NCBI RefSeq assembly: GCF_000733295.1
Contig: NZ_JPMI01000109.1
Coordinates: 62,001 to 126,000 of the forward strand
Length of the DNA: 64,000 bases
Origin: Archangium violaceum Cb vi76
GTDB lineage: Bacteria; Myxococcota; Myxococcia; Myxococcales; Myxococcaceae
Direction: 5' to 3'
Under the pieces are notes generated by a model that worked only from the letters and a program-made list of their open reading frames with translations, had not been told where the DNA came from and did no database searches. Every line of letters begins with the position of its first letter. Positions within the stretch are counted from its first letter, which is position 1. Shown one piece after another: positions 49,854 through 61,800 of this stretch. Position numbers and translations under genes: made by a program.

Positions 49854-51809
49854 CTATTCGCCCTCCTCAATGGTCAGCTGGTAGGCATCCTGGAAGTTGG
49901 CCTCGCGGTTGCGCGCGTCGCGGACCTCGAGCACGTAGACGCCGGGCTCGGCGCTGTAGCGGATGACTTCGGGCTGGTCCCCTCGGGCGCGATCGGACGT
50001 CTGCACGAGTGACAGCTTTCCGTCCTCGCCCAGGCGGTGCAGGTAGAGCCCCACGTCCACCTTGAGGATGCCCAGCAGCGTCACCTTGATGGGCGTGCGC
50101 ACCGGCCGGTCCGAGAGGTCCAACCGGTAGTAGTCCACGTCCTTCAGCGGATAGACGGTGCCGCGCACCGCCTTGCCCGGGGTGAGGTCCATGGCGCGGT
50201 CCGCGGTGTTGTTGGGCTCGCGCTCCTGGCTGCCATCGTCCGGCACGGTGGTGACCGAGATGCGGTAGGGCTGGTCCGCGTTCTCGTAGTCGCGCACCCA
50301 TTTGTTGTCCACCTTGCGCGAGGCGCTCTGCACCCGGAAGTAGCAGGAGCCCTGGCAGGCCACGTTGTTGAGGCGCTCGGGTTCCTTGATGGCGCCATCG
50401 TTGGCGCGCTGGAGCACCGTCTCCTTCTGGCCCTCGCCCTCGGGAGGCGCCACCACGGACAGCTCCAGGTCCATGCGCTCCACGCCGGACAGCTCCACCT
50501 TGGCGAGCACCGGCTCGGCCGTCTTCAGGACGAAGTTGTCCACGTCGCCCTTGGGCGAGAGGAAGCCTTCCTTGTAGCCGTACACCGGCAGGGTCGTGGC
50601 CTTGTACAGCTCGTCGTTGGGCTCCAGCTCCGCGTTGGCGCCAGCCTCCTCCTGCGTCACGGTGAGGGTGTACGGCTTCTCCGGGTTGAAGCCCCGCTTC
50701 GCCTCCTTGCCCGTGCCCACCCAGCCGCTCTTCACCACCACGTACACCACGCGATCGCTCGCCCTCACGCCAATGTTGCGCAGTGCATAGCCCTCGCCCT
50801 CCTTGCCCCTGGGCGTGACGAAGAGGGGCGCCTCCGCGGCCGACAGCACCGACAGCTCCGTGCGGACGCCCTCGATGCTGGTGAGCTCGATCTTCAGCGC
50901 CACCGAGGGGGGCTCCTCCGGCGCGGGCTGCAGGTCTCCCTGGCCGGGGACGGGCACGGGCACCTGGAATCCTCCGGGCTGCTGCGCCTGTGCACCGGCC
51001 GCGGCCGGGTCTCCCTCGGCGGCGGGAGCGTTGGCCGTGGCCTCGGGATTCGCGGCCGGTTCGGCGGGCGGGGTCTCCGTCCCCTCGGGCGCTGGAGGCT
51101 GGCCCTCGGTGGGGGGCGGCTGGGCGCCGGTGGGGTCCGCCGGGTTCGGCGTGGGGGCGGGAGCAGGGGGGGGAGCCGGAGGCGGCGTGGCGCCAGCGGG
51201 GGGCTCGGGCAGTTCCAGCCGGTACCAGTCCTCGTCGGCCGCGTGCCCGATGAAGCCGGACACCGCCTGGCCGAACTGCATCGGCGTGGCGTCCACGGCA
51301 CGGTCATTGGGCTCGCGCTCCACGCCGTCCTCGGGCGAGTGGTAGCGCACCTCGAGCGTATAGGCGCCGCCGGTGCCCTTGCGGGCCGAGGCCACGCGCA
51401 CCCAGCGCTCGCGCTCCACGTAGAGGTTGGGGAAGCGCTCCGGCTTGCCGTCGCCTCCGCTGTTGATGCTCGCGCTGCGGATGCCGGGGGCGTCGTACAC
51501 CTCCAGCAACACGTCTCCGCCGGGGAGGCCGGTGACGCTGACGTCCGCCACGCGCGGGCTGGCGGGGACAAGCCGGTACCAGTCCTCGTCGGGCTTGGAC
51601 GGATCCGCGCCCAGGCTGGCGCTCACCGTCGCGTCCCGGCCGAGGCTGAGGGCCTGCTCGGGCCGCTCGTTGGGCTCCTTCTCGTTCAGCAGCTCGGGCC
51701 CGGTGACGACCGGTCCGGCGTCCGCTACCTCGGTGTCCTTGTTGGAGCAACCGTTCGGGCAGCCGGCGAGCAGAAGTGCCCACGGCCACACCCACCCCAG
51801 ACGTCGCAT
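49854..51809 (-). CDS. Lipoprotein with four EPN-box repeats and Pro-rich linker
   Basis: A 651-residue predicted lipoprotein; lipobox LAGC (Cys17), GAGGGA 5 bases upstream. EPN boxes open four similar domains: KEPNERPEQA (near 45), REPNDRAVDA (near 170), LEPNDELYKA (near 405) and REPNNTADRA (near 540). Each is followed by a segment of type DEDWYRL or VDYYRLDL, as in bacterial pre-peptidase C-terminal (PPC) domains. Between the second and third lies a Pro/Ala-rich stretch (about 190-290). Secreted or surface-bound; function unknown. Confidence 0.8.
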   Translation of the reverse strand: MRRLGWVWPWALLLAGCPNGCSNKDTEVADAGPVVTGPELLNEKEPNERPEQALSLGRDATVSASLGADPSKPDEDWYRLVPASPRVADVSVTGLPGGDVLLEVYDAPGIRSASINSGGDGKPERFPNLYVERERWVRVASARKGTGGAYTLEVRYHSPEDGVEREPNDRAVDATPMQFGQAVSGFIGHAADEDWYRLELPEPPAGATPPPAPPPAPAPTPNPADPTGAQPPPTEGQPPAPEGTETPPAEPAANPEATANAPAAEGDPAAAGAQAQQPGGFQVPVPVPGQGDLQPAPEEPPSVALKIELTSIEGVRTELSVLSAAEAPLFVTPRGKEGEGYALRNIGVRASDRVVYVVVKSGWVGTGKEAKRGFNPEKPYTLTVTQEEAGANAELEPNDELYKATTLPVYGYKEGFLSPKGDVDNFVLKTAEPVLAKVELSGVERMDLELSVVAPPEGEGQKETVLQRANDGAIKEPERLNNVACQGSCYFRVQSASRKVDNKWVRDYENADQPYRISVTTVPDDGSQEREPNNTADRAMDLTPGKAVRGTVYPLKDVDYYRLDLSDRPVRTPIKVTLLGILKVDVGLYLHRLGEDGKLSLVQTSDRARGDQPEVIRYSAEPGVYVLEVRDARNREANFQDAYQLTIEEGE

Positions 51810-52003
51810 TCCGTTCCCTCTTGGCATTCGGGTGCCTACTCAATCCCCTGGCGCCCGGGTGTCAAGGTTCGCCAACAGACAAGCTGGCGCTTTCATCCCG
51901 GCACGGGAATCGAGGGAGGACGGAACTCAGGTGTTCCCGGCCCGTAGGTACGACGGGCCCGGAGGGGGTGGAGCGTGGAGGTGACGCCTTCGGGAGGGGA
52001 GCC

Positions 52004-52393
52004 TCAGCCGAGGGCGCTCTTCTTCTTCGCGCTGAAGTGGCGGAAGAAGTCGATGATCTCCTGCTCGGCGACCTTGGCGTCCGTGGCGTCGGCGAACTCC
52101 GACTCCAGGAACATGCCGCCGCAAGACTCGCAGGTATCGTAGTGAAGCGGGTGCTGACGGTCACCGCCGTCCACCCGGATCAGATCTACCTGGCACTCGG
52201 GGCACTGGCCGGTGAGAGCCTCCGCGTCGACCTTCCCGCCCTGGCTCTCCAGCCCGGGGAGGTTGTTGTGGAGGAGGATCCGGTTGAGATCCGCGACGTC
52301 GATCCACAGCCCGCCGCAATCTCCACACTTTCGCAACGTCTCATGGTCCCCTTCGAGATCGGCCATCTCGACGCTGCAACCGGGGCAATTCAT
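52004..52393 (-). CDS. Zinc-ribbon protein (zf-TFIIB type)
   Basis: A 129-residue soluble protein. CPGC with CGDCGGLW (residues 3-31) and CPEC with CESCGGMFL (residues 60-95) are two four-Cys zinc ribbons of the TFIIB/RecR-like kind. The tail is charged and helical. The ATG at 52405 is an alternative start; the AGGAG site is one base before it and 13 bases before 52393. The neighbouring genes give no clear hint of its job. Confidence 0.7.
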   Translation of the reverse strand: MNCPGCSVEMADLEGDHETLRKCGDCGGLWIDVADLNRILLHNNLPGLESQGGKVDAEALTGQCPECQVDLIRVDGGDRQHPLHYDTCESCGGMFLESEFADATDAKVAEQEIIDFFRHFSAKKKSALG

Positions 52394-52560
52394 GGGGCGG
52401 GTCATTCTCCTGTAGGGGGGAGCAGCGCTCCCGTTGGGGCGTCCCGGGGCAATTGGCCCCAGGGCGTTCAGGGAATGATAGGTCGCATGAATTTTCAGAT
52501 GCAACCCAAGTGCTGCGATGTGTTCACACACGCAACCCTGGGAGCCCCCCAGGCCCGGGT

Positions 52561-53826
52561 TCAGGCCTTGACCCGGCGGATGTCTGCCCCCAGCTTGCGC
52601 AGCTTGCGCTCCAGGCGCTCGTAGCCCCGGTCCAGGTGGTAGATGCGGGCCACCTCCGTCTTGCCCTCGGCGCGCAGGCCGGCCAGCACGAGCGAGGCGC
52701 TGGCGCGCAGGTCGGTGGCCATGACGGGGGCTCCGGACAGCTTCTTGACGCCCTTCACCACGGCCGTGTGGCCCTGGATGGTGATGTCCGCCCCCATGCG
52801 GTGCAGCTCCGGCACGTGCATGAAGCGGTTCTCGAAGATGCTCTCCGAGATGACCGAGGTGCCGTTGGCCACCGTCATGAGGCCCATCAGCTGGGCCTGC
52901 ATGTCCGTGGGGAAGCCGGGGTGCTCGGTCGTCTTCACATCCACCGAGTTGACGACCTTGGGTCCCTTCACCCGCAGGCCCTTCTCCTCGGCGGTGATGG
53001 TGCAGCCCGTCTCGCGCAGCTTGAGGATGACGGACTCGAGGTGCTCGGGCTGGGCGTGCTTCACCAGCACGTTACCGCCGGTGATGGCCGCCGCGACCAT
53101 GAGCGTGCCGGCCTCGATGCGGTCCGGGAGGATGGCGTGATCCACCGGCTGGAGGGCGTCCACCCCGTCGATGGTGATGACGGAGGTGCCGGCGCCCTGG
53201 ATGCGGGCGCCCATCTTGTTGAGCACCCGGGCGAGCTCCTCCACCTCGGGCTCGCGGGCGCAGTTCTCCAGCACGGTGCGGCCCTTGGCCAGCACGGCGG
53301 CCATCATCACGTTCTCCGTGCCCGTCACGGTGATGACGTCGAAGTTGACGGTGGCGCCCTTGAGCTGCCTGGCCCGGGCCTCGACGTAGCCCTCGGTGAG
53401 GGTGATGTCGGCGCCCAGGGCCTTGAGGCCCTTGAGGTGCTGGTCGATGGGGCGGGCCCCGATGGCGCAGCCGCCGGGCATGGACACGCGGGCGCGGCCG
53501 AAGCGGGCCACCAGGGGGCCGAGCACCAGCACGGAGGCGCGCATCGTCTTCACCAGGTCATACGGGGCCTCGGGGGTGATGGGCCCCTCGATGGCCACCT
53601 CGCATATGTCCTTCTGGCGGCCGGTGAGCCGGGCGGTGCCACAGCCCATGGTCTCCAGCACCTTGAGCATGGTGACCACGTCGGCCAGGTCCGGCACGTT
53701 GCGGTAGACGCTCTTGCCATCGGCCAGCAGCGCCGAGGCGAGAATGGGAAGCGCTGCGTTCTTCGCGCCCGACACGACCACCTCGCCCTGCAGCGGGTGG
53801 CCACCCTTCACGATGATCTTGTCCAT
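52561..53826 (-). CDS. murA: UDP-N-acetylglucosamine 1-carboxyvinyltransferase MurA
   Basis: A 421-residue enzyme that adds enolpyruvate to UDP-GlcNAc, the first committed step of peptidoglycan synthesis. The start ([13 protein letters not shown]) and the catalytic Cys120 in [12 protein letters not shown] are as in the family, as are KNAALPIL and [14 protein letters not shown] lies 3-4 bases before the ATG. It follows prmC on the same strand with a gap of 22 bases. Confidence 0.97.
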   Translation of the reverse strand: MDKIIVKGGHPLQGEVVVSGAKNAALPILASALLADGKSVYRNVPDLADVVTMLKVLETMGCGTARLTGRQKDICEVAIEGPITPEAPYDLVKTMRASVLVLGPLVARFGRARVSMPGGCAIGARPIDQHLKGLKALGADITLTEGYVEARARQLKGATVNFDVITVTGTENVMMAAVLAKGRTVLENCAREPEVEELARVLNKMGARIQGAGTSVITIDGVDALQPVDHAILPDRIEAGTLMVAAAITGGNVLVKHAQPEHLESVILKLRETGCTITAEEKGLRVKGPKVVNSVDVKTTEHPGFPTDMQAQLMGLMTVANGTSVISESIFENRFMHVPELHRMGADITIQGHTAVVKGVKKLSGAPVMATDLRASASLVLAGLRAEGKTEVARIYHLDRGYERLERKLRKLGADIRRVKA

Positions 53827-53848
53827 CTGCTCCGTCTCACACCCGTGG

Positions 53849-54714
53849 CTAGACGGCCACGGGCTGTGTCCCAAATGCGAGGCGATCCCGCCGCTCCAGG
53901 TCCTTCTCCACCCGCGCGTCGGCGTAACCCGCGGCCTGGAGGAGGGCTTTCACGGCCTCGCCCTGCGTCTCGCCAATCTCCATTGCAAGCAGCCCGCCAG
54001 GTTTGAGGACGCGCCGGGCCCCCTCGATCACCTTGCGGATGAGCACCAGCCCGTCCGGTCCGCCGTCCAGCGCCATGTGGGGCTCGCGGCGCACCTCGGC
54101 CGACAACGTGGGGATCTCCGCCGAGGCGATGTAGGGCGGGTTGGAGGCCACCACATCGAAGCGGGCGTCCGGGGGGAGGGGGGCATACAGGTTGCCCTGT
54201 AGCACCGTCACCCGCTCGGCCACGCCGAGGGCCTGGGCATTCTCCCGGGCCAGCGCGCAGGCGTCCGCGGACAGATCCGTGGCCATCACGGTGGCCTGGG
54301 GACGCTCGGCCGCCAGGCTGATGGCGATACAGCCCGAGCCGGTGCACACGTCCAGGGCCAGTCCGGGGCCGTCCTTGGGCAGCTTGTGCAGGGCGGCTTC
54401 CACCAGCAGCTCGGTCTCCGGCCGGGGGATGAGCACCCGGGCGTCCACCTTGAAGGGGCGGTTGTAGAACTCCCGCACGCCGGTGAGGTACTGGGTGGGC
54501 TCGCCCGCCATGCGCCGCTCGATGAGGGCGCGGAAGGTGGCCAGCTCCGTCTTCTCCAGCGGCCGATCCAGGTCCACGTACAGGCGCACCCGGCTCGTCT
54601 TCAGCGCGTGGGCGAGCAGCACCTCGGTGGTGAGCCGGGGCGCGTCCACCCCGCGCTTCTCGAAGTGCTGGGTCGTCCAGGTGAGGATCTTGCGGACGGT
54701 CCAGTTCTCGCCGC

Positions 54715-54718
<4 letters not shown>
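53849..54718 (-). CDS. prmC: Peptide-chain release factor glutamine methyltransferase PrmC
   Basis: A 289-residue class I methyltransferase that methylates the Gln of the GGQ motif in release factors. The helical N-terminal domain (residues 1-90) is complete, then SAM motif [11 protein letters not shown] and NPPY (SNPPYIAS), which holds the substrate Gln. The ATG overlaps the prfA stop (ATGA), so it is made together with its substrate. Confidence 0.96.
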
Positions 54719-55803
<1,085 letters not shown>

Positions 55804-55961
55804 CGGTCTGGGTGGGGGTTGTGCCCCGTTGTCCGGCCACAGGCAAGGCCGGACGGGGTCAAGAAATTCCGTGGACTTCCGGGCCGGGAGCGTGAAAAAA
55901 GGGCGGTTCGCTGCCGCCAGTGCCAATGCGGCCCACTTCCGCCTATACGGAGTACCAGAAG

Positions 55962-56066
55962 ATGCCTGCCCAGAAGGGAAACCGCAGCAAGAAGAAGCTG
56001 TCCAATCGCGCTTCCACGAAGAAGGCGGCCCTCAAGCGCCGCCGCGCTCGCGAGCGCCGCAAGTAG
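55962..56066 (+). CDS. Small basic peptide, 34 aa
   Basis: A 34-codon gene divergent from prfA, with GGAG 9 bases before the ATG. 16 of 34 residues are Lys or Arg ([13 protein letters not shown], then [14 protein letters not shown]). No hydrophobic core. Such composition is that of ribosomal or rRNA-binding peptides. It may be a small ribosome-associated protein like bS22/AURKAIP1-type peptides, but I do not recognise the family. A 7-bp hairpin follows its stop codon. Confidence 0.6.
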   Translation: MPAQKGNRSKKKLSNRASTKKAALKRRRARERRK

Positions 56067-56080
56067 TTCGCCGTCCGCCT

Positions 56081-56103
56081 CCTCCCCTGAGCTCCTGGGG
56101 AGG
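56081..56103 (+). terminator. Hairpin after the 34-residue basic gene
   Basis: CCTCCCC (56081-56087) and GGGGAGG (56097-56103) form a 7-bp stem, 14 bases after the stop codon. There is no T-tract. Confidence 0.4.
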
Positions 56104-56214
56104 GGGCGAGTACCCGTCTCAAGCGCCGGACTCCCTCGGGGCGGACCCTCTCGGGGCAGCTTGACTCCTGCTTGCGCCCCCAGAAAGGCGGCGCGTACAT
56201 TGCCCCGCGACTTC

Positions 56215-57030
56215 ATGGCCAGGGAAAAGGACAACATCGCGCTCTCCGACGAGCACAACTCGCGTGGCATCGAACTGGCCGACCGCGGGTGGCTGGATGA
56301 GGCGATCAAGGAGTTCAAGAAGGCGATCGAGCTCGATCCCGACTCCGCCCACGCGCACGACAACCTCGCCACCGTCTACGCGGAGAAGAAGCTCTTCCGC
56401 GAGGCCCTCGGGGAGTACCTCACCGCGCTCAAGCTCGAGCCGGAGAGCCCCACCGCGCACTACAACCTCGCCTGCTTCCTGTCCTCCCACGCGGCCGAGA
56501 TGGCCGTCACCGAGTACCGGGAGGCCATCGAGCTGGACCCCGAGTACCCGGACGCCCACCTCAACCTGGGCCTCACCTACGCGGACCAGGGCCGGATCGA
56601 GGAGGCCATGCGCGAGCTGCAGACGGCCATCGAGCTGGAGCCCCAGGACGCCTTCCCCCGGCACGAGCTCGCCGCGCTGCTCATGGACGAGGGGGACTAC
56701 CGCTCGGCCATCACCCAGCTGAAGGAAGTGGTGCGGCTGGAGGCGGACAACTTCGAGGCCCACCTGGATCTGGGCATCTGCTACGCCCAGAAGGGCTTCT
56801 ACGCCGAGGCCGAGCGCTCCTACGAGAAGGCGCGCGCCCTCAACGCGGACGATCTGCTGCTCAACTACAACCTGGCCGCCCTGTACGCCCTCTGGAGCCG
56901 GCGGGCCGAAGCGTTGTCCTATCTGCAGAAGGCCGTGGCCGCGGATCGACAGAAAGTGCAGGGTTGGCTGGCCACGGATACGATGTTCGACGCGCTGAAG
57001 GGCGACCCCGAGTTCGAGGCGCTCTTCTGA
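56215..57030 (+). CDS. TPR-repeat protein
   Basis: A 271-residue soluble protein of six or so TPRs, with regular 34-residue units such as WLDEAIKEFKKAIELDPDSAHAHDNLA (in part), FREALGEYLTALKLEP and YRSAITQLKEVVRLEA. It has no signal peptide. Function unknown. It is followed by a CorC-type gene after 17 bases on the same strand. Confidence 0.87.
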   Translation: MAREKDNIALSDEHNSRGIELADRGWLDEAIKEFKKAIELDPDSAHAHDNLATVYAEKKLFREALGEYLTALKLEPESPTAHYNLACFLSSHAAEMAVTEYREAIELDPEYPDAHLNLGLTYADQGRIEEAMRELQTAIELEPQDAFPRHELAALLMDEGDYRSAITQLKEVVRLEADNFEAHLDLGICYAQKGFYAEAERSYEKARALNADDLLLNYNLAALYALWSRRAEALSYLQKAVAADRQKVQGWLATDTMFDALKGDPEFEALF

Positions 57031-57047
57031 GCGTCTGAGCTCTCTCT

Positions 57048-58394
57048 ATGGAATGGGTCTTCCTCGGGCTGGCGATCCTGCTGGTCTTCGCGAACGGGTT
57101 CTTCGTGGCGACGGAGTTCGCCATCGTGAAGGTCCGCCAGACACGCCTCCAGGCGCTGGTGGACGAGGGCCGGCCGGGTGCTGGCGCCGCCCTGAAGATG
57201 GTGGAGAAGTTGGACGCCTACCTCTCCGCCACGCAGTTCGGCATCACGCTCGCGTCACTGGGGCTGGGCTGGCTGGGTGAGCCGGCGTTCGCCCACCTGC
57301 TGGAGCCGGTGCTGACGCGCGTGGTGCCGGAGGCGGCGGGGCCCACGCTGGCGCATACGCTGGCGGTGGCCATCGCCTTCGCCATCATCACCTTCCTGCA
57401 CATCGTGGTGGGGGAGTTGGCGCCCAAGAGCTTCGCCATCCAGCGCGCCGAGGACACGACGCTGGGGGTGGCCCTGCCCATGCGGCTCTTCTACTTCGTC
57501 TTCTATCCGGCCATCTGGCTCCTCAACGGCGTGGCGGCGTGGTTGCTGAGGGTGGCCGGGCTGCACGGCGCGCACGAGTCGCAGGAGGCCCACAGCGAGG
57601 AGGAGCTGCGCGTCATCCTCCACAGCTCGGCGGAGGCGGGTGCCATCACCACGGCGCGCGCGGAGCTGCTGGAGCGCTCGCTGGAGATGGCCCAGAAGAC
57701 GGCCCGCCAGGTGATGGTGCCGCGCAACCAGGTGAAGTTCCTGGACGTGGAGGAGCCCCTGGACAAGTGCGTCGCGGACGCGCGCGCGGCCGGCCACACG
57801 TGGCTGCCGGTGGCCCGGGGCAACATGGACGAGGTGGAGGGGGTGGTGAACGTGAAGGACCTCTTCTTCCTCCTCTCCAAGGGCGAGCTGCGCAGCCTGG
57901 CCCAGGTGCAGCGCCCGGTGCTCTACATCCCGGAGCATGTGACGCTCGAGCAGCTGCTCACCGAGTTCCGCCGCCGCCGCCGGCAGATCGCCCTGGTGGT
58001 GGACGAGCACGGTGGAACCTCGGGGCTCGTCACGCTCGCGGACGTGGTGGCCGAGGTGGTGGGCGACGTGGCCGAGCTGGGCCGGCGGGTGGACGAGGTG
58101 CGCGCCCTGCCGGGCGGCCGCTTCGAGCTGCCGGGCACCGCCCAGTTGGATGACCTGGAGGACCGCCTGGACGTCTCGTTCGAGGTCGACGACGAGGACG
58201 TCGAGGTGACGACGATCGCCGGCTACATCATGGCCCGGCTGGGACGCATCCCCGAGAAGGGGGACTCGCTCAAGCTGGACATGTGGCGCATCCAGGTGGA
58301 GGAGGTGGAGGGGCCGCGCGTGGTGCGGGTGACCGTCGAGCCCCAGGCCAGCCCCAAGCCCCCGGTGACGGCGGCGGTGCCCGAGGCCTCCTGA
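57048..58394 (+). CDS. CorC/HlyC-family membrane protein (DUF21-CBS)
   Basis: A 448-residue protein. The N-terminal DUF21 domain has about four hydrophobic segments (WVFLGLAILLVFANGFFVA; LAVAIAFAIITFLHIVVGEL), then two CBS domains (residues 200-330; MVPRNQVKF, VVDEHGGTSGLVT) and a CorC_HlyC domain at the end (GRFELPGTAQLDDLEDRL). The family is linked to magnesium and cobalt efflux. It follows the TPR gene at 17 bases, and a 490-bp gap separates it from smc. Confidence 0.9.
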   Translation: MEWVFLGLAILLVFANGFFVATEFAIVKVRQTRLQALVDEGRPGAGAALKMVEKLDAYLSATQFGITLASLGLGWLGEPAFAHLLEPVLTRVVPEAAGPTLAHTLAVAIAFAIITFLHIVVGELAPKSFAIQRAEDTTLGVALPMRLFYFVFYPAIWLLNGVAAWLLRVAGLHGAHESQEAHSEEELRVILHSSAEAGAITTARAELLERSLEMAQKTARQVMVPRNQVKFLDVEEPLDKCVADARAAGHTWLPVARGNMDEVEGVVNVKDLFFLLSKGELRSLAQVQRPVLYIPEHVTLEQLLTEFRRRRRQIALVVDEHGGTSGLVTLADVVAEVVGDVAELGRRVDEVRALPGGRFELPGTAQLDDLEDRLDVSFEVDDEDVEVTTIAGYIMARLGRIPEKGDSLKLDMWRIQVEEVEGPRVVRVTVEPQASPKPPVTAAVPEAS

Positions 58395-58884
58395 GCCGTC
58401 CTGCCCGGCTCAGCCGAAGTTGTAGGCGAAGTCGGCCCAGGGGATGGATTGCCGCTGAGCGTGGCGATGATGTTGCTGAGCGGCCCGCACAAGCGCCCGG
58501 GCCGACTGCGCACGTGGACGCTCGTGGGAGCCGACCTTCGATGTTCGGACCTGTAGCAGGACGTAACGTGAAGAGGGCCATGTCAGACCGGCCTGCTATG
58601 CCGCGAGCGCTCACACGAGGAGCGAGTGAGCAGGCAGGGGCCTGAGCCCAGGTCGCCTGTGGAATCAGTTGAGGAAGGGTAGGGTCTGTTCTCGCCCTGA
58701 CAGCCCCCTGTCCGCCAGGCCGGTGGGCGCCATGCTTGCCTGCTCGCATAGTGTCACGCATGGCAGGGTCATGCTTGATCGGCTGAGATCCAGCGTGCTA
58801 CTCGTCTGATCGCTCCGAGGCCGATTTTTCGGCCTCCGGAACGCTTTTCCGCCCGCTCGCCCACCACTCGGGAGCACGTTTCAC
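58395..58884. other. Intergenic region of about 490 bp upstream of smc
   Basis: Contains a weakly paired inverted repeat (GCCGCTGAGC 58451-58460 and GCTGAGCGGC 58475-58484, one mismatch), a 7-bp repeat GCCTGCT/AGCAGGC near 58589-58636, and a 48-codon open frame on the minus strand ending at 58410 (...IPWADFAYNFG) with no start codon. No RNA gene is recognised. Confidence 0.4.
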
Positions 58885-61800
58885 ATGCGAATCAAGCGCC
58901 TGGATATCACCGGCTTCAAATCGTTCATGGAGCGCAGCGTCTTCACGTTCGATGACGGCGTGACGGGCATCGTCGGCCCCAACGGCTGCGGCAAGTCCAA
59001 CGTGGTGGACTCCATCCGCTGGGTGATGGGCGAGCAGAGCGCCAAGAACCTCCGTGGCCGCGGCATGGAGGACGTCATCTTCAACGGCTCGGAGTCCAAG
59101 CCGCCCCTGTCCATGTCCGAGGTGTCCCTCACCTTCCACGTGGACGAGACGGACGTGCTCCCGGCCCACCTCTCGGGCCTGCCGGAAGTCACCGTGACGC
59201 GCCGCCTCTTCCGCAGCGGCGAGTCCGAGTACCTCATCAACAAGACCACCTGCCGCCTGCTGGACATCACCGAGCTCTTCCTCGGCACCGGCGTGGGCAC
59301 CAAGGCCTACTCCATCATCGAGCAGGGCCGCGTGGGCCTCATCGTCTCCAGCAAGCCCGAGGACCGGCGCAACCTGATTGAAGAGGCCGCCGGCGTCACC
59401 AAGTACAAGTCCCGCCGCAAGGCCGCCGAGCGCAAGCTGGAGGCCACCCAGGCCAACCTCCTGCGCGTCACCGACATCACCAGCGAGCTCGAGCGCCGCA
59501 TCGAGAGCCTGTCGCGCCAGGCCAAGAAGGCCGAGAAGTACAAGAAGCTCAAGGCGCGCATGCGGGAGATCGATCTGCACTCGGCCTCGCACCGCTTCCT
59601 GGCGCTGCACGCCGAGTCCAAGGTGTCGGTGGAGAAGCTCAACAGCCTGGGCGGCGAGGAGCGCGAGAACCTCGAGAAGATGCGCGAGCTGGAGCTGGTC
59701 ATCACCAACCGCCGCACCGCGCTGGAGAGCGAGACCGAGGCCCTGCAGAAGCTCTCCGCCGAGGTGCACACCCTGGAGAGCAACGTGCAGCGCGCGGACC
59801 AGGACCTGGCCTACTGGCGCAAGGACCTGGAGGAGACGAGCGCCCGGGTGGCGCAGTCCGAGACCGAGCTGCACAACGTCCGCTCCCGCCAGTCCGAGCT
59901 GGCCGAGACCATGGCCTCCCGCGAGTCCGAGCTGAGCAACATCGCTGGCTCGTGGAAGGAGGACGAGGTCGCCATGAAGGTGGCGCAGGAGGAGCTGCGC
60001 CGGGTGAGCCAGCTGCAGGCGGAGATCTCCCTGCGCCTGGAGCAGGAGCGGGCCGCCGTCGTCACCGTGGCGAGCCGCCTGGCCAACCACGAGAGCAACC
60101 TCGTCAACCTGGCCCGCCAGAAGACGGACCTGGAGTCCCGCCGCGCCCGCAACCGCGCCGAGGCGGATGCGCTGCGCGAGCAGGAGAAGCAGCTCGAGGA
60201 CGCGCGCCAGAACGTGGCCCGCCGGGTGGAGGACAGCCGCCACCTGTCGCTGGAGCTCGCCGAGCGCAAGGGCCACGAGGAAGAGGCCCTGATGCGCACG
60301 CGCCAGGCCTTCATGGAGAACGAGGTCCAGGTCATCGGCCTGCGCGAGGAGCTGAGCGACAAGCGCAGCCGGCTGGCCTCCCTGGAGGCGCTCCAGAAGG
60401 ACTACGAGGGCTTCGACAAGGGCGTGCGCGCGGTGATGGTGCGCGCCGGTGAGGACGCCCGGCAGCAGGGCATCTTCGGCCTCGTGGCGGACGTCATCTC
60501 CACCACGCCGCGCTACGAGCGCGCGGTGGAGGCCGTGCTCGGTGAGCGGCTGCAGCACGTCGTCGTGGAGAGCCGCGACAAGGGCGTGGAGTTGGTGGAG
60601 TACCTCAAGTCCGCCCTCGAGGGCCGCGGCAGCTTCCTGCCGGTGCCCGCCCCCGAGCGCGTGCCCTCCGCCGTGCAGCCGGACGTGTCCCGTTCCGGCG
60701 TGCTGGCCCGGGCCCTCGACGAGGTGACGTGCGAGGAGGCCCTCGAGCCCGTGGTGCGGTTGCTGCTCGGGGACGTGGTCATCGTGGAGGACCTGGCCGT
60801 GGCCAGGGCGTACTCCGAGGCCGAGGGCTCCACGTGCACGCTCGTCACCCTGGACGGTGAGGTGTTCCGCCCGGACGGCACCATCACCGGCGGCGAGCGC
60901 GAGGGCGTCGCCGTGGGCGCCCTGCAGAAGAAGCGGGAGATCGTCGAGCTGGCCTCCGAGGTGGCCCGGGTCGAGGAGCGCTACAACGAGATCCTCACCC
61001 GGCATTACACCCTGCAGAAGCAGATGGGGGACACGGAGGACGTCCTCAAGGGGCTGGCGAAGAACGTGCACGCCGAGGAGCTGAGCCTCGCCAGCCAGGA
61101 GAAGGACCTGCACAAGGCGAGCGAGGACCTGGCGCGGGTGCGCGACCGGCTCCGGGCGCTGGACGCCGACGAGGCTCAGCTCACGCAGATGTACGACGGG
61201 CTGGCGCACGAGGAGGAGAACAGCCGGGGCGAGGTGGCGCACGGCCAGGCGGACCGCGAGGCGCGCGAGGAGCGCGTGAAGCAGCTGGTGGGCGAGCTGG
61301 AGTCGCTCAAGCAGCGCGCCGAGACGGCCACGAACAACCTCACCACCCTGAAGGTGAAGGTGGCCGCCGGTGGCGAGCGCGGCGACGCCGCCCGCAAGGA
61401 GCTGGAGAGCCTGCTGGCCCAGAAGGAGGAGATGGCCAACCGGGTGCGCAAGCTGGAGTCCACGGTGCGCGAGGGCTCGGCGCGGGTGGAGGAGTTCCAG
61501 CGCCGCATCGCCGAGACGGAGGCCGAGCGCGCCAAGAAGGCCGAGGACCTGGCGGTGACGGCTGGCGTGCTGGAGTCGCGGCGCACGGCGCACGGCACGG
61601 CCTCCGCCGAGGTGCGCGAGCAGGACAACGCGCTGCGTGAGCTGCGCACGAAGCTGGAGGGCCTCACCCAGGGCTTGTCGCAGATCACCCTGCGCGAGCG
61701 GGAGATCGCCCTGGAGCTGGAGCACCTGGTGGCGGGCATCCGCGAGCGGCACGGAGCGGAGCTGCAGGAGGAGGTGCACAAGTACCACCTGCTGCCGTCG

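Noticed and set aside
50940-51200. Possible tandem repeat
   Set aside because: It is the Pro/Ala-rich linker of the EPN-box lipoprotein, low complexity but in frame and not a DNA repeat.
58410-58555. 48-codon minus-strand frame ending in IPWADFAYNFG upstream of smc
   Set aside because: It has no start codon and no ribosome site; it may be a remnant but cannot be assigned.
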